DNA of 64,000 nt from Rhabdornis inornatus. Its lineage: Eukaryota > Chordata > Aves > Passeriformes > Rhabdornithidae. Below the pieces are notes generated by a model. The model had not been told where the DNA came from. It was given only the letters and a program-made list of their open reading frames with translations, and did not search any database. Of this stretch, positions 1 through 14,532 are shown piece by piece. The stretch covers positions 146,577 through 210,576 of the forward strand of contig VWZS01010871.1 in the NCBI GenBank assembly GCA_013397075.1. The letters are read 5' to 3'. A program made the position numbers and the translations under genes. How positions within the stretch are numbered: position 1 is the first letter of the stretch; each line of letters starts with the position of its first letter.

Positions 1-2039
1 CTAGTCTGTCCTGAGGTTAATGACATAATTCAGAAGTCTTACATAGCTCTTGGCAACATGGAGGAGTTGACAAGAGTTAATAATTCAGGTATTTTGTAAG
101 TTCTATTAAAAAGCCCATAGGACTGACTAGTAAATTAATTGTCATTTAAAAATTTCTTATGCTATTACCTGTGTTTAAAAGCCAGGAAAAAATGGCAAAC
201 CAAATAGTCGTAATTTTAATTTTTATTTTTGTCTCTTATTTAGTCATTATGACTGAACATTAATAAGATACTTGACAAATTGATGCTTTCTGACATTCTA
301 AATAAAGATATTTTGGCTATCTGATTCACTGTAGTCTGTTAAGTGCTTTAATTTGAGGGGGAAAAAAGAAAAATATGCATTAAAATATAGAAAAAAATAC
401 TTTGTACTTCTGATTGTGAATTGCAGTTTAAATAAGAATTTTTTTTTATTATTGAAAATATACTTTTAGGAGAATGTGCGCTTGAAATTTTACTGTGCTA
501 TTCTGGTGTATTTTATATGTACCTTTCTTTTATGTCTTTGGGGAATTTTCTGTATGTTTTTGGCTTTCCATGTGTTTCTTCAACAATGGAGATTTCAGGA
601 ATTCTGTTTCCACTTCATTTTGTTTTGTTTTGTTTTGTTGTGTTTTGTTTTGCTTTGCTTTGCTTAGTTTGTTTGCCAAGACTACTCTCTGTGGTTTTAT
701 TTAGCAGTCAGATTACCCATCCATATGAGTTCCTTTCTCTGCTGATGGGCATGTGAGTTCCAGACTGTCAATTGATTTTCCTTATAGAAAGGGAAAACTG
801 ATAGCTGTATTCAAAATTTAATTCCTAAGCCTATTACTGAAGTAATGGTGTGTTTTGTTTCTGAAGACTGGCAGGTCCCAGGTAAAAGGCTTCCTCTGCT
901 TCCACCCTTCTCTTAGAATGGACGAACAAGTTTGGTGGAGAGGGTCTTATGCCATCTATATCACATTGTGCTTAGCTACCTAATTAAGTCATCTTGCAGG
1001 CAAAGCCCAGAGCTGCTGGTGGCAGAATGACTTACTGTGTGGAAAAGTTGTGCATTATCACTGTATCACATGATTGTAGCAAATGAAAGCAAGCTTTATC
1101 TGTCTTCAGTGAAATAATTGCTTGAATCAGCTGCATTCCTCCCTCCCCCCCACCTTTTTTTGTATAGAGAAATTATGCATTTCATAATGCTTTGGCAAAA
1201 GGTGTGCTGATAGCCTTCTAAAGATGTGCATATTGTTGGACTTCACAGTCCTGCTGTAAAGAGAATGGTGTATTGTTCTTACTGTTTCAATTATTAACAG
1301 GATAGCTGTTAATAGAAAATACTTCTATTCAGCTGTGGATGGACTTCCCTGGAAACTTCTACAGGGTTCCACTGGCACTATCTTCTGTCACATGATATTA
1401 CTTGCCATTCATCTTGGTTTTAACATTAATTGTAAAATTTAGGAAGTTTATAGACTATAGAGGAACATTTCCTGCATTGTCACTGGGCAACAGACTCAGG
1501 AGCAAAACTCTTGCCTGCTGAAAGTTGCTGGGAAAAATCTTACTTCATTGCATTGTCAATGTATAGACTTTATCCACTGAGAGCTGTGGTAGCTTTGCAT
1601 GGGTGGGTTGATTTTTGCCTTCCCAATCTGGCAGAAAGCCTAGGCAACATTATAAAGTACTTCCTTTCTGCAGATCACAAAGCACTTTCCAAAATGAGTA
1701 ATTATTTAGGCATCGACCAGTAAAATTATTACTCTGTGTTCACAAATCAGGTAACCTAAACAAACAGAAAAAAGGTATTTTGATCAACATTGTTCTATGC
1801 AAAAAACCTAACCAAACCAAATGACATCAAAATACCCCACACCAAGAAACTCAAACTTCCTGACTGAACTTCTGTTTCTGCTGACTTGTGCCATCAATTC
1901 TGATGTTTTATAGTTGCCAAACATTCTTCATTCTTAGGTACTCTTAATAAGTATGCTTGGGAGGATGGAGAGACAAAATGAAAACACATATTAAAAAAAC
2001 TGAAATTAGGGACCTAGATTAGCATTGGAATTCTTAACT
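1..2039. other. intergenic, no gene seen
   Basis: This is AT-rich sequence with only short chance open frames. It contains a (TTTTG)n/(CTTTG)n run near 618-667 and a C/T-rich patch near 1137-1160. Several AATAAA-like strings are present but there is no upstream coding evidence. If synteny with human holds, this lies between SH3GL2 and ADAMTSL1. Confidence 0.6.
618..667. repeat. (TTTTG)n simple repeat
   Basis: Imperfect pentanucleotide array, TTTTG changing to CTTTG at the right end. It accounts for three overlapping phenylalanine/cysteine-rich open frames here, which are not genes. Confidence 0.85.
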
Positions 2040-2224
2040 GTAACGTATTTACAGGCTCCCCAGAGAAATGGTCACAGCAGCAGCCTGACGGAGTTCAAGA
2101 AACATTTGAATAATACTCTCAGGCACATGGGGTGACCATTGGGGATGGTTCTGTGAAGGGCCAGAATTTGGACTTGATGATCCTTGTGGGTGCCTTCTAA
2201 CTCAGCATATTCTGTGATACCTGG
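2040..2224 (+). mobile_element. CR1 LINE 3' fragment
   Basis: The sequence reads like a CR1 3'UTR: 'cagcctgacggagttcaagaa', then a 'ttggacttgatgatcc' segment, then 'tattctgtgatac' at the end. It is 5'-truncated with no coding capacity. It is closely similar to 61830-62000, so both belong to one CR1 subfamily. Confidence 0.85.
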
Positions 2225-5200
2225 CATGACTAATTCTCTGGATATTGTTATACAATTCACAAGTTCCTTCTGACTATAAACAGTTTTGTTGCAGAAAACA
2301 TAGTCATTGATATATCACTATTTGTGTTTGCCTCATATAGTCCTTGGAATTCAAGACAAATGCATTATAGGAATAAGGTGCTCAATGACACTGTGTTTGG
2401 AATCAGTACCTGAAGTGACTTAAAACAAGATTTGCCGGTATCTTCTTTAAGGGTTAGCAATGGCATGGGAGATGGACAGGAGGTAAGCAAAGTTCCCAGC
2501 CTTTTGCTATCATCAGGATGATTCTCTACTTGTATAAAAGAACCCTTTCTGGCTTTGCAATTTTCAGTTGACTGTACTTGTAATTTTTAGTTGTTTTTGC
2601 TGCTGAATAGGCTGGATGAGGGGAAAGCCCAGGAAGCCAGCATGGAAGTTTATATAAATGTGTAATTATGAATTATCTCTATAAATTTCACAGTAAATAC
2701 TGCAAACATAACATATGTTATTCAAGGTATTAGCAGGTTACACTGGAGTTACATGTATGGTTTCTGAAATTGTGTTATACTTTTTTAATTCACAAGATTA
2801 ACTTAATTATCTTCAGTTTGTCAAAATCTTCTGGATTGTATTTTAAAAATCATAGTCAATCTTTGCTTTATTTTGGTTTTGTTTTGCAGTTTTTTGTTTT
2901 TTACCAGCCAGGTCCTGGTTCATCTACAGGCCATTTTCAGGTGATCAGCTGCTGTCATCATCAGTTCTCTGTGTGGCTCAGTGTGAGTGCTTGTCAAGAT
3001 CAGACACCTGTGTACTGTTCTCTGCAAAATAAACTTTGCATTCAGATTAAAAGTCTTTTCTGCACCAAGAAGTATCAGCCATTTTCTTGTTTTCTTTAAA
3101 AATAAGAACCAGGTTATGAAAATGAATAGTGCTTGAAGTTCCAGTTTTCATCTTTAGAATTTGGGGTAAAAAGATATGTTAGGAGGAAAGGTTAACAGAG
3201 TTGCTTCTGATTTAGTATTGCTGGTATTCCTACCATTAACGTGGACAGAGAATAGTATGTGCCCCAGAGTTTATTAAAGTCCGGTTTTATAGTTTGGTTT
3301 AAGCATTATGCTGAGACAATCTCTGAGTGGGGGCTTTGTGCCCTTGCCAAGTGAAGAAAGGCATGGGACTTGTGCAAGAAATGGCTAGAATGTCGACCAG
3401 GCACTCTCTCGGTAAGACTTAGAAAGCACAGATATTTTTCTACCAGGGCTGAGGTACAGGTGCTGAAGGCAGTAAGAAGTGTTTGCCTGCATTCCACAGA
3501 GCCTCGGGCATGTCACTCACTCGTAATGGACCTGAGCTCCAGTTTTCATGCTTCTGCCATCTGAGGTGCCATGGTCTGTGCTGTTTTCTGGGGCAAATGG
3601 AGAGAGAAGGAAACAGCTGGTGCCTGGGCAGAGAGGGAGCCCCTTTACTTGGCTTTGCCATCAGACAACAAGAGGTGTTGGATTCTGGCACTGAAACATG
3701 AGTAGCAATGCAGTTCAAATTCTTCCAGTACCTAGAGTAAGACTCAGGAGGTCTGGGGAAGTTCTGTGTTAATCTATGTATTTTACATGTCTGCACCAGC
3801 AGTAACCCTCTTCCTACCTTGACATCACTGATCTGTCCTGCAGGATGTGTTAGTCCCTTCTTACATAGATTGATAATGCCGTTAAAGATCTGACTAACAT
3901 TTTCTCACCCAGCCTTGTACTCCTTGCTGTCTTTTTCACAGCCTCATTGTTATTGTGATACTTGGTCATTTCTTTTGCATGATCTCAGTAAGAGCTAGGC
4001 ACGCCTAGATAATCTTGTTGTACCAAACAGCTTCCCAGAAACTTACTAAGACTGGTAGTGTTCCAGAATGCAAATGTGACAGTGCTGTGACAGAGTCAAA
4101 AGTAGTAACTAACCATGCAGACTTGGGCAACTACCCCAGAAAACAAAGGAGACAAAGAGAAACATACCATCAGAAGGCCAAATGGGTAATGGAAAATAAC
4201 ATTTTACATGTGAACGGCCTTTAACCTGAAGCTTTGCTGTTTAGGACCTTTTTGATTTTCTGCCAGTAAGGTAGTTGAATAATCCTGTAGTTCTTTTTTC
4301 TGTGATGTAGTTTTCATCATAAGTGAAGCAAAAATAAAATGAGAATTAAAAATAAGGCTGAATCTTTTTTTTCAGGATTCTTTCCTATTTAAAAATTTGT
4401 CAATTACCTAAGTAATTGCTACCATTATCATGAAGATAATGGAAGAATGAAAACGAAGTATTGTAGTTATTGTTAAGTAATAGGTTATTTTGGTTTTTCT
4501 TCTTCCAAACAATTTTAGAGGCCTGTAACAATTAATTAGCTAGATAGGTGATAGTGTGATTTCACATCATATCACAAAGACTTCTGCCACTGAATGTCCC
4601 AAATGGGAGAGACAAAGCAGAAGCATAAAATTGATTCCATTTGTTGTGTGGAAGGTTCTGGTTTGGGATTCAAATATTTTAGAAGTGAAAAAAAGAAAAA
4701 AAGACTCCAAAGCATTTGTAGTTTTGTGAGTAAAGTAATGAACACAAGCCAACACAAACTTGTGGTCTCAGCTGAGTTTCTAGCAAACTCTAGCCTTCAC
4801 TTCAAATTCATCAGGAACAACTATATGTAATTTGGTGCAATTGTCGGCTTATACTCAGAGGCCCTTTATACTGAGCTACAGGAGAAACTGTTTTACTTCC
4901 CATACCTAATGGGTGCATTAAACCTTGCTCAAGGGCATATCATGAATACAGCCACTGCTGCCAGATCCTCACGAAGCAAATACCAACCTTTATGGTGAAC
5001 TTTGAGGAGAATTTTTGTGCTGATATTCAAGAATCAGACTAGGTTCCTTACAGCAGGCATATTTTCTTGACTTTGATGTCTGGCTGTAATGCCCAGATGT
5101 AGCTCTAAGAGCTTGTGTTTAAGATGTATGCATATATGTATATTGTCCTTCAAATCTTACATTTCTAGATTGCAATTTTCGGGGGAGTAAAGGGCAATTA

Positions 5201-6342
5201 GGTGTTAAAATGTAATGAAAATTCATTAGTGTCTTAGCCTTAATGTATAAAATCGTCTATGTAGCAGCCATATAAAGTGAGGTTAAAGTTGTGATTGCTT
5301 GGCATTTCCCAGGAAGACCAGGACTTGAACTCTAAGGGTTTGGAAAGACACAGATATATAATCTATGTGATGCTATCTCAGGAACTTGTACTCAGTAGAA
5401 ACAGAAATTCAGCTTCTTTGAATAGTAAGTTATTTTAAGAGACGGCGTCTTATGACTCTGTTCTTTGAGGTGCTTTAGTGCTATATAAATGTAACAAGTT
5501 TTAAGAGATAACACAATAGACCAAGTTCCTGAGTGAAACAGGCTCACTGAATTTTGAATAAGTCATTCAGAGAAGCTGGATCTCTATTCCATGCAGATTC
5601 ACTGCATTTTGTTCAGTTTTTACATTGTTATTCCTTGAAATCCAGGATGGTCTTCTCTGGTTAGCTTCAGAGTTGCAGATAGCAGCAAGATTGAAAAACC
5701 ATAGCCACATTTACAGTTATGTCCCCAAACAGAGAAGATAGTAAACTTGCAATTAGATCTTCAAACTACTGTATGTTTAAAGAAGTAGCAGTGTGATGTA
5801 GATATGCAAAACATGGAAATAAATATTAACAAGTTCCTTGATAAATAAATATTGACAAATTTCAAATTTATGATATATATATAGGTGTGAGAAAAATATT
5901 ATGAACCAGGAATACATTTATTATCTTACAAAATCACTAAAAAAATCTTCATACTTTGAGAGTCAGACTGCCTTATTCATCCTGTTTCTACTTCACTTTT
6001 TTATTGCAACCTCTGTAAGGATGAAAAAGATTTGTACTGAGAGAGACAAAATGCATCTTTAACATGCCCTGAGCTGACCATGCTGTTAACCCAAACATGC
6101 TATCACATCCTGGGTAACAAAGTTCTTCTTCAAGGCCCCCACATATCTTTCCTTGTGCCAATAAAAACTATCTTCATGTAATGAAATAACAGGCCAAATC
6201 ACAGTAGTAAGATTTCCTTTATATCCTGTCTATTTCTTTTCTTTAAGTTATTTTCTGCCTCTCTCTTAAAGGAATTTGTAGTGTCATTGTGTCCTATTAG
6301 ATGTGGTTATCAAAAGAACTGTGAATTCCTATGTCACAAAAT
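2225..6342. other. intergenic, no gene seen
   Basis: Unique-looking AT-rich DNA. A minus-strand open frame at 3440-3796 (118 codons) lies in a locally GC-richer stretch but has no recognisable domain, so I leave it unannotated. No RNA gene or notable repeat was seen. Confidence 0.55.
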
Positions 6343-7185
6343 GTCAGTATCATAGACTCCTGTATAGAGTCTATAGAATGGCTTGGGTTGGAAGGGGTCC
6401 TAAAGATCATCTAGTCCCAGTTCTTATGCTGTGGGCAGAAACATATTCCAGTTGGTCAGGTTGCTCAGATCCCTGTCCAACCTGGCCTTAAATGCTGCCA
6501 TTTAAGGGATGGGGCATTTACAACTTATCTGGGCAGCCTGTGCCAGCACCTCACCACCCTCACAGTAAAGGCTTTCATCCTAATGTCTAATCAAAGCTTA
6601 TTTTCCTTCAGTTTGAAGCCATTCCTCCTCGTCCTGTCACTATATGTTCTTATAAATAGTGTGTCTGCATCTTTCTTGTAGGCTTCTTTCAGATACTGGG
6701 AGGCCCCAATTCTGAAGCCTTCTCTTTTCCAGGCTGAACAATGCCAGTTCTCTCAGCCTCCCCTCACACCAGAGCTGCTCCATCCCACTGATCATTTTGG
6801 TGGCCTCCTCTGGACTCTCTCCAGCAGATCCATGTCCTTCCTGTGCTGGGGACCCCAGAGCTGGATGCAGCACTGCAGGTGGGGTCTCACAGAGCAGAGC
6901 AGAGGGGCAGAATCCCCTCCCTTGCAGTGGCCAGACTGCTTTGGATGTAGCCCAGTACAACATTGGTTGTCTGGGCTCAAAGGACACATTGCTGGATCAT
7001 GTCCAGCATCTTCTCCACCAGCACTCTCAAGTCCATCTCAGCAGGGCTGCTCTCAATTTCAATTCATTCCCTCGGCTGTGCTGATAGCAGGGGTTGTCCT
7101 GACCCAGGTGCAGTATTTTGTTCTTGGTCTTGGTAAACCTGATCGTATACCCATGCACCCTCTTAAGCAGGTCCTTCTGGAAGGA
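6343..7185 (-). mobile_element. CR1 LINE 3' part, about 0.84 kb
   Basis: In minus orientation: the + strand begins with 'catagactcc' and 'gaatggcttgggttggaagg', the reverse complement of a CR1 3' terminus. It continues through the LINE 3'UTR and the tail of the reverse-transcriptase ORF ('cactgcaggtggggtctcac', 'cagagctggatgcagcactg'). Stops and frameshifts show it is dead. The open frames of up to 150 codons on its antisense strand (6832-7284) are by-products. Confidence 0.93.
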
Positions 7186-10100
7186 TATGTCAGAATTTTA
7201 TGTTTTTCTGTCCCTGAACAGGCATTTTGCTTTTTCACTCTTGTGAAATTTCTTTATTGTCACCCTGTGCTGTTTCTCGCTTGACCTGTACTTCTCTACC
7301 TTCTGTGTGTACAGTTCCATGCATTCTTTTCCCTTGAATACATTAGGTCTTCTTAGTATTTAGAAAGTGCACTGCTATACCCTGCAGATTTAGAAGATTC
7401 AGATTTATCTGAAAGCAGATAAATATAAGACTATCAAAATACACAATGATAAATCACAGAAAAATAGCCAGACTTTTATAACTAGACCAAACAAATTTTT
7501 AATGCTTAATGTTTTAGAAGAAAAATTACAGAGGAAGAGGAAAAAGGCTTTTAAGTATCTGCCATAGAAATATGCTGAAGACTGCACGTTATGTTAACTT
7601 ACTGTTGCTTATAAGATTTCCCAACCAAAACTTAGTTGTAAATTTGTTGCAAGGCTCTAATAAATGCTTCTTTTCCATGTTGTGTAACTACACAAGTGTG
7701 CTGTGCTGAGACACAAATATTCATTGACACTGTCAGAAAGCAGCAAGCAGTGCTCTCATGAGGGAATCTGAGCTGGGAGCTGATAGTGACTCCAACACAG
7801 ACCTTGCTTGCAATGACAGGCACAGCCCTTCAGGGCTGGACCACAATAGGCAGCTGGATACTGATAACAGGGTCTATCAACAGCCCAGGCATGGCAAGGG
7901 GATGAATCAAGGTCTGAGTACAATCAGTGGCTCCTAGATGTAGCACAGCAAAAGCCTTAAATAGCAGCTTTGATCTTGCTGTACTAACTTCAGCTCCTGA
8001 CAGGTAGTGAGACCTTGTGATAGCTTGTGATAGGCTTACAAGTGTTGGTAGATGAGGGATTTATCATGTGAATATTTCCAAGGCCTGTAAATACGGATGT
8101 AGCACATCTACACTGTAGTCCCTTCTGCTTTGCCATTTTGTAGTTTGAGAAACACAAGCACACTCATTTCATTGTTCCGCTCAAGGTCCCTAAACTTGTT
8201 GTCATATCAGATGTAAAAGTTGAGCCACTGTAACAATCTGTATGGAGGGATTATGAGAAAATATTTATTGGATTAGAACAACTCACAACAAGCCTGATCT
8301 AGGAGAAAACAGGTTACGGAGGCTTCAAATATCAAGCCAACAAAAGGCAAGAGGCATTGTACATCAGCTTGTGGTGCAACAAGATCAGTGTGAGACAACC
8401 TCAAGAACCGCTGAAAGAAACACTCAAAGGTGTGGCAAAAAGCCAGAGCACTGTGGTGCGTAAGGCTCCAGTCTCCTAGCACTCCAGTGGCTGGCAGAGA
8501 AGATAAAAAATTATAATTGGTCAGTTGGAAATACCATGTCAGTACAGGGGTTTGGCAGAATCCTCCCACAGCTCCATTGCCCTGAAGTATTGATGGTGGT
8601 TTCCAGATTGTGACTGATGTCTGCAGTACATACAAGGTGGTGGTGCTATCATTTGTACATGTTTAATGTTAATTTTCCATTGCCATCACAAATGAAAATT
8701 TCCCAATAGAAGAAGAATTTTATTCCAACAGTGAATATGCCCGTTTTTGTGCAGTAAAAGCCAGTAGCTGCCGACTAAATATGCCTCTACCATCTTCTTC
8801 CTGTGAGCCAAAATTGGATATTTAAGCCAGAACCATGTGGTAATACAAGGTATAAGAGAGAAGTAAACTAAGCCTCTGTCAATTGCTTTCGTGTAACTAA
8901 TACTGAAGATTTTTGCAAGAAATTGTCTCTGATTTTGTGGGCCCTGTTTGGATTTTATTTTAAATCACCGTGATAATTATTTTAATTAAATAAAGTTGAA
9001 AAAGGCACATTTAATATTCTATCTAGCAAATGCTTAATATCTTCCCATTCAATCACTTTACAACCTTTTCTTACTATGCAGATTTAATATTCTTTTCTAT
9101 ATATAGAGGATGTGCTATTAATCTAAACTTAGCAATTAATTGCCCGTTACTTGCAAAAGCCAAGTTTAGCCAGGCACAGTGCATCTGCCTGACAAGGCTT
9201 CCTGTACAATTTCTGAGAAATGTGGTCTGCAATGAGATGAAGTCTCTCCTTTTAATACATAAAGAACATTAAAAGCTGGATGAGAACTGACAGACCATGC
9301 ATGATCAGGAAACTTGAGTTGTCCAAAGAAAAATCCTGAATTTCAGTCGTCTTAAGAGATGGCTCAAAGAGACAGACAAAATTTATTACAGTATCCTTTA
9401 CTTCAGGTTTGTTAAAGCCAGGGAGTTTGAATAATCATGGGGTAACAGAAGTTTGTGCAAAAACCAGCAAGATGAATGTGGGCAAACATTTTGTGACTTT
9501 ATTTGCTGCTTGTTCCATTGGCTGAGTTATAAAAATACACTTTGGCATGTGTTCAGTTTTTTGGATGCTGCACAACACACCAGTATCCTATTGAAAGAAA
9601 TTTTTCTAGGTTTTTTTTTTTTTCTTTTCTTCTAATTTTGAATGTGCAGTTACTACTATGCTAGGCATAGCTTTTCTGTTCTCTCTTGCTTTCTACTGAA
9701 GATTAGAAACAGAGCCAGGACTCTCAAAACCTCAGCCAGGTTCCAATGCCCAATGAACCATTTAAACTACTGAATCAGATCCTGTTTTGTTTTTTGCTTT
9801 GATGTTCATGTTGTGTTTATCCTCGTGGTTCAGGCTTATATCATGAGCTAGTAAGGAAAGATGCAAGATCTGCTGTTGAATTCTATAGCCAATGCCATGC
9901 CCTCGTACAATCTTGTTATTGGTTATTTATGCAGCCATTATGATTTGAGTTGGTGCTTTTCTGTCAAATGGAAGGTCTCTTCTGAGCTACTGAAACATGG
10001 ACCTCTTAGCCCAGGGCCAGTGAAAGTCAGGATGAATTTCACAGTTTTGTGCCTCCTGATTCTGGATTATGTGTGGAGAGATGAAAACTTCGTTAGCTGT

Positions 10101-10441
10101 GTGTACCCTGCAATCTGTCTCCCAGAATGATCTCTACAGATTTATGTGGTACAGTCCTTGTGAAAAAATTCATGAAAAATAATGAAAATCTTGTAGATTA
10201 TTCCTTATGTTTAAACTGCAAGTAATCCATCCTGACCAAACAAAGAGCTTTTAGATGCCCTTTATCCAGCTTTATTTTATGTAAAAAACTGGTGAAAAGG
10301 AAGATTTCATGAGTACACATAATATGTTATCTTCTAAAACTGTATTGAAATTAGCGTGTTGAACATCATTGTCTCCCATTTGAGAATTGCAACCTTCCAT
10401 AGTAGCACTGGTCCTCTGCTTCTTGCATATTTCATGGAGTT

Positions 10442-10486
10442 GTGCTTTGTAATTGCTTTGCAATTGCTTTGCAATTGCTTTGCAAT
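10442..10486. repeat. 11-bp tandem repeat (AATTGCTTTGC)
   Basis: Three perfect copies of AATTGCTTTGC run from 10451 to 10483, flanked by partial or diverged copies. This is a short minisatellite with no coding role seen. Confidence 0.9.
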
Positions 10487-12706
10487 CTGAGCTCAAACTT
10501 TTGTGGTAGGTCCAGCTCAGGAAAAAAAGTATGGTTTCTGCTTTAGTATGCTGTTTGTATTCAAACAACTAAACTAAATAAATTCAGACAAAAAACAATT
10601 TAATTTTTTTTATTATTCAGGCAAGTTTTGATTTGACTGATAAACTTAGATCCTACCTTAATGAAACCACATTAATGTATAAAAATAAGTTCTTTGTTTA
10701 TGTAGGGTGGTTTGTTGTTGACTTAGGCATATTTTAGAAGGTGTTTGCATTTTGGGGATGAGTGCTGTTATTTCTTGGATCCGTTACCTGGCTTAAGGTA
10801 TAGCTAGCTTAAGTCATGATGTGAAACTGCTTTGCTTTCCCTCTTTGATGCATTTTAGGGAGAAAGAAAAGAATCTACTACTACTGCTTCATTTTCCCCC
10901 GTTTAAATTTTGCAGCCAGAGTTAATGTTGGCTTCAGAATTTAAATGAAACTTTTTATATGTTGTTTTCTAAAGCAGAAGCTCTTTTGGTTTGAAGGCAC
11001 AGCAGTTTGAACAGAGAAAACTGCAGATCAAGTAAGGCCAAGAGGTTTTAACAAAAAGAAGTCCATGTCTTTAAAACTTCACTGACATTTTGCATCAGAT
11101 TTGTCTCAGTGAAGACTCTATCTTAATGTCCTGATTTCTCAATGGGAAATTCAGTCTGAACAGACTGAGTGCAATTTTTTTTTTTTTTGCATTAAAAAGT
11201 TAAGTATATTGCCCTTAAAATATGCATTCTATATGTAGATAATACACACCATTCTATATCAAAAGTAACTATCTCCTGAAGGGCTAATGGCTAATCTCAG
11301 TTTTCTGCTAAGTTTGAAAAGAGCTGTGCTTTTTACAGGAGAAAAAGGAATTTCATAATTCATCATTTTTGACCAGAGCAAAAAAAGAGATTTTTAAGGT
11401 AAGAAATATGTCATGCTATAGACTTGCTCGAGATTTCACACAGCTGTGAGTTGGTCTCATTTATACTGTTTTCAGCTGTGGATTCTTAGAACTGAGGCAG
11501 CTGTAGCAAGTATCACACTTTTTCTTTATTTGAAAGCTTTATAGGAGAGTTGTGCTGTGCCTAAGGAATCAAGGGAACAGACACTGGAGATTAAAGGTGG
11601 GAATGAGAGGGGAGAGGCAACCAGAAGAGCAGAGAAAGTTCTGGCAAGCAAATAAATGTTTATCTCTCCTCACCACGCCTTTCACTGTCACTGATGCTTA
11701 AGGAGGGTGATACCTATGTCTTGTTTTCTCCTGATAATCTCCTATAACCATGAGGTGCACTGCACGTTTTCCTTATTTGCTGGGCAGTTGCTGATGGTTT
11801 CACATGTAAAGATTTTTAGACCTACCATGCCTGAGCCTATACATGGATAATACATTTTAGAATATAACCTTTGCATTGCATTTTGTACAGGAAATTCCAA
11901 ACATCCAAAGCATTATCTTTTTCATGTGAGTTTAGCCTAGAAAAATGTAGGGAAAATGTCAGATGAGAATTTACTGTTCAACCAATTTCCCAAACCAGAA
12001 ATATAACGAAGGTTTATTTTAGTCAAAACATGGGCAACCTCCTGTGCATGGAATCATACTGATTACAGTTGTAACTACCGGGGGTTGCACAGCAGAAATT
12101 ACAATCCTTATAGTATTTATTATTCAACTGCTGTTTTTCGGGGTAGATTTGCTTGAGAAATAAGTTCTAGTTCTTCCTGTTTTTTCCTTTGCTCCATAAA
12201 AGAAGGAAAAGTAAGCGAAACCAAGGATATAACATCAAATCAGTTATAAGAAGTATGTGACAGCAGGATGTAGTGAGAATTAAAAATTATTTCTTACTGA
12301 AGGTCTGTGTGTCTGTAGTCAATCTTCTGCACACTGCTGAAAGATGTATAAAAATTTCATCTTTTTTCTAGCTTTTAATGCATTGATAAGTTCTTCTGTG
12401 TCATCCTTTGTGACTAATGGAAATTGCCTGATCAGATTTTTACTGGAGTGGGGATTGATGTGTAGAAAATGTTATTTTATGGGATACAGCAGTGAAGAAA
12501 AATTGAATAGGTACAATTTTTCTAACATCAGTTATCACCTACATTTAATATTTTCCATGTATTTTAAAGCTGACCATTTTTTGAAGATCCTATATGATAA
12601 ACGTAAAGCAAAAACCTAAATGGGCCACTTTGTAGAGAACATTTTTAGCTTTAATTATCTCTGTTTGCGGGAAAAATCAGAACATCCTTCTGAGGTGATA
12701 ACTTAA

Positions 12707-12721
12707 TCTCTCTCTCTCTCT
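12707..12721. repeat. (TC)n microsatellite
   Basis: Pure TC dinucleotide run of about 7 units. Confidence 0.85.
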
Positions 12722-14480
12722 GACATTACTACTTTGCTGTCAAGACATTAATGGTGTTTGTGAACTGATTATTTAGTATTGCTTTTCACTGGTCTTTGTA
12801 GAATACAAAAGACTGGGCTAGAATCACATTGTATATGCAGCCTGAGTATTTGTCATCTACATGTGATTGTGGTCTGAGTACCTTCAGCTTGTTAGGTTAA
12901 CTGCCCCAGAGAAGATTCATGAAGATTTTTTAATGGGAATTTGCAACAGAGATAGAATGGGTGAAGTCTTGACAGGGGGAGAGAATTGTGGTGATTTTTC
13001 ACTCCACTTCTATAAATTTGGTAACGATTGGAATAAAGCAAAGGTTTTTGCCTCACTCTAAAAAGTAGAAGTGCTCAAATGTCATCCATGTATTCTTCCA
13101 TCCCGTGAAGCATATTTGCTTTTCAAACCAATAACAAATAAGATTTCTGACTGATTTCAGTTCATAGTTTTCTCTTTGGAGCTGAGACTCTCTCAGCTTC
13201 TTGAAAATTGTAGAATGCCTTTGAAAATCAGAAAGATGCTGTCATCATGGTCTCTCTCCCACACCTATTAGTTATATGCTATATTGCTAGCTTGTTATTT
13301 TTGTAATATGCACTTCCTTTCTCCACCCTTCTCTTGTCTTTAAATCCTTATGTGGGTAATTGCTTAAAGTGAGCTTCCAGTTTTCACTGTTGGCAGGTGT
13401 TAATTCTTCACTATGGGAGCAAGTGGGCATTATTGAAAACTCTGGAATTTAGCCCCTCTGCTGCCAGAATTCAAGAGTTGATCAACGCTATTAAAAGCCA
13501 CAAGATCTCTTGTGGCTATGGGAACTTTTCTGGGTTATTGTGGACATAATGAAAGGACAGTGATCAGAGGCACGTGAGTGCATAAAGGATGAATAAAGAA
13601 AACTGTTTCCTTGATCTGTGAGGTATTCACATTCTATTTGCCAAACCCATTGCTACACCGAGCATAGAGCACATGTTGATTTCTTTCCCCTTCCCCTGCT
13701 CCCAATTCTTTTCAAGACTAGTGTTTGTAAATCTAAATTCCAGTGTGGGGTGAGTCTGGAATGAGATCTGCATGCAAAATTCACACCCAAGATAATTCTG
13801 AACTATTCTATTTTCTCTTACCTATGGACACATACAGCTCCACTGTTGTTCAACATATGTCTACTTACTTGTGCTTTAGTTCAGAAAGTCAACACAAACT
13901 AATTAGGCAGGTGGGTCTGCATTTTGTTGCTGTGGGAGGAGAAAACTCATTTATAACTGCAAATCTGACTCTGATTCCACTCACACGGAAAAAAAATAAT
14001 CAGAATATGTATCAAATTAAGAGAGAATCTAAAGCACATGTGGAGCCTTTGCAGTACTGTAATGAATGACAACTGTTTCACTGGTTTGAATTGATGAAAA
14101 ATAAATTCCCAGGCCAAATGATCCTTCATTTTTGTCAGAGCACATAAAAAATAACTTTTTTTTATACATACTTTTTGTTTTGGCATGGATAACATAGTAT
14201 CTCTTGAAACAATCGGTGTGTGACTATGCCTCAGTAGTAGTGTTTGGAAAGAAGTATTTGAACCAATACCCAGGAGAAAGGACACTAGAGTGTCACATAG
14301 CATAAAGTGTTCTGTGGTTCTTATTATGCAAGAACAGTATCATGTTATGTCAGGTAAAGGCATAATTTTGTTGATTGAATGGGATTACTAAAAGTTATTT
14401 TTTAATAAATACCAAAGAAATTTGTTTTCATTTTTGTTTGGATTGCAGTTTCAATTGGTGTTTTGAAGTGGCGTTTTGAG

Positions 14481-14532
14481 TATATTTGTAAAGCATAGTA
14501 CCTATAGTACCTATATTTGTAATGCATAGCAC
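14481..14532. repeat. 31-bp tandem duplication
   Basis: The string tatatttgtaaagcatagtac (two differences between copies) recurs 31 bp later as tatatttgtaatgcatagcac, giving about 1.7 copies. It is a local slippage or duplication product. Confidence 0.8.

Noticed and set aside
476..756. Three overlapping Phe/Cys/Leu-rich open frames that look like membrane peptides
   Set aside because: They are produced by the (TTTTG)n repeat, which is open in several frames.
6832..7284. 150-codon plus-strand open frame, with another on the minus strand at 6640-6987
   Set aside because: Both lie in or across a minus-oriented CR1 fragment; translations show no host protein domain and cross the element boundary.
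8273..8635. 120-codon minus-strand open frame
   Set aside because: No motif, no splice or promoter context and no family resemblance. Kept only as a note within the intergenic entry.
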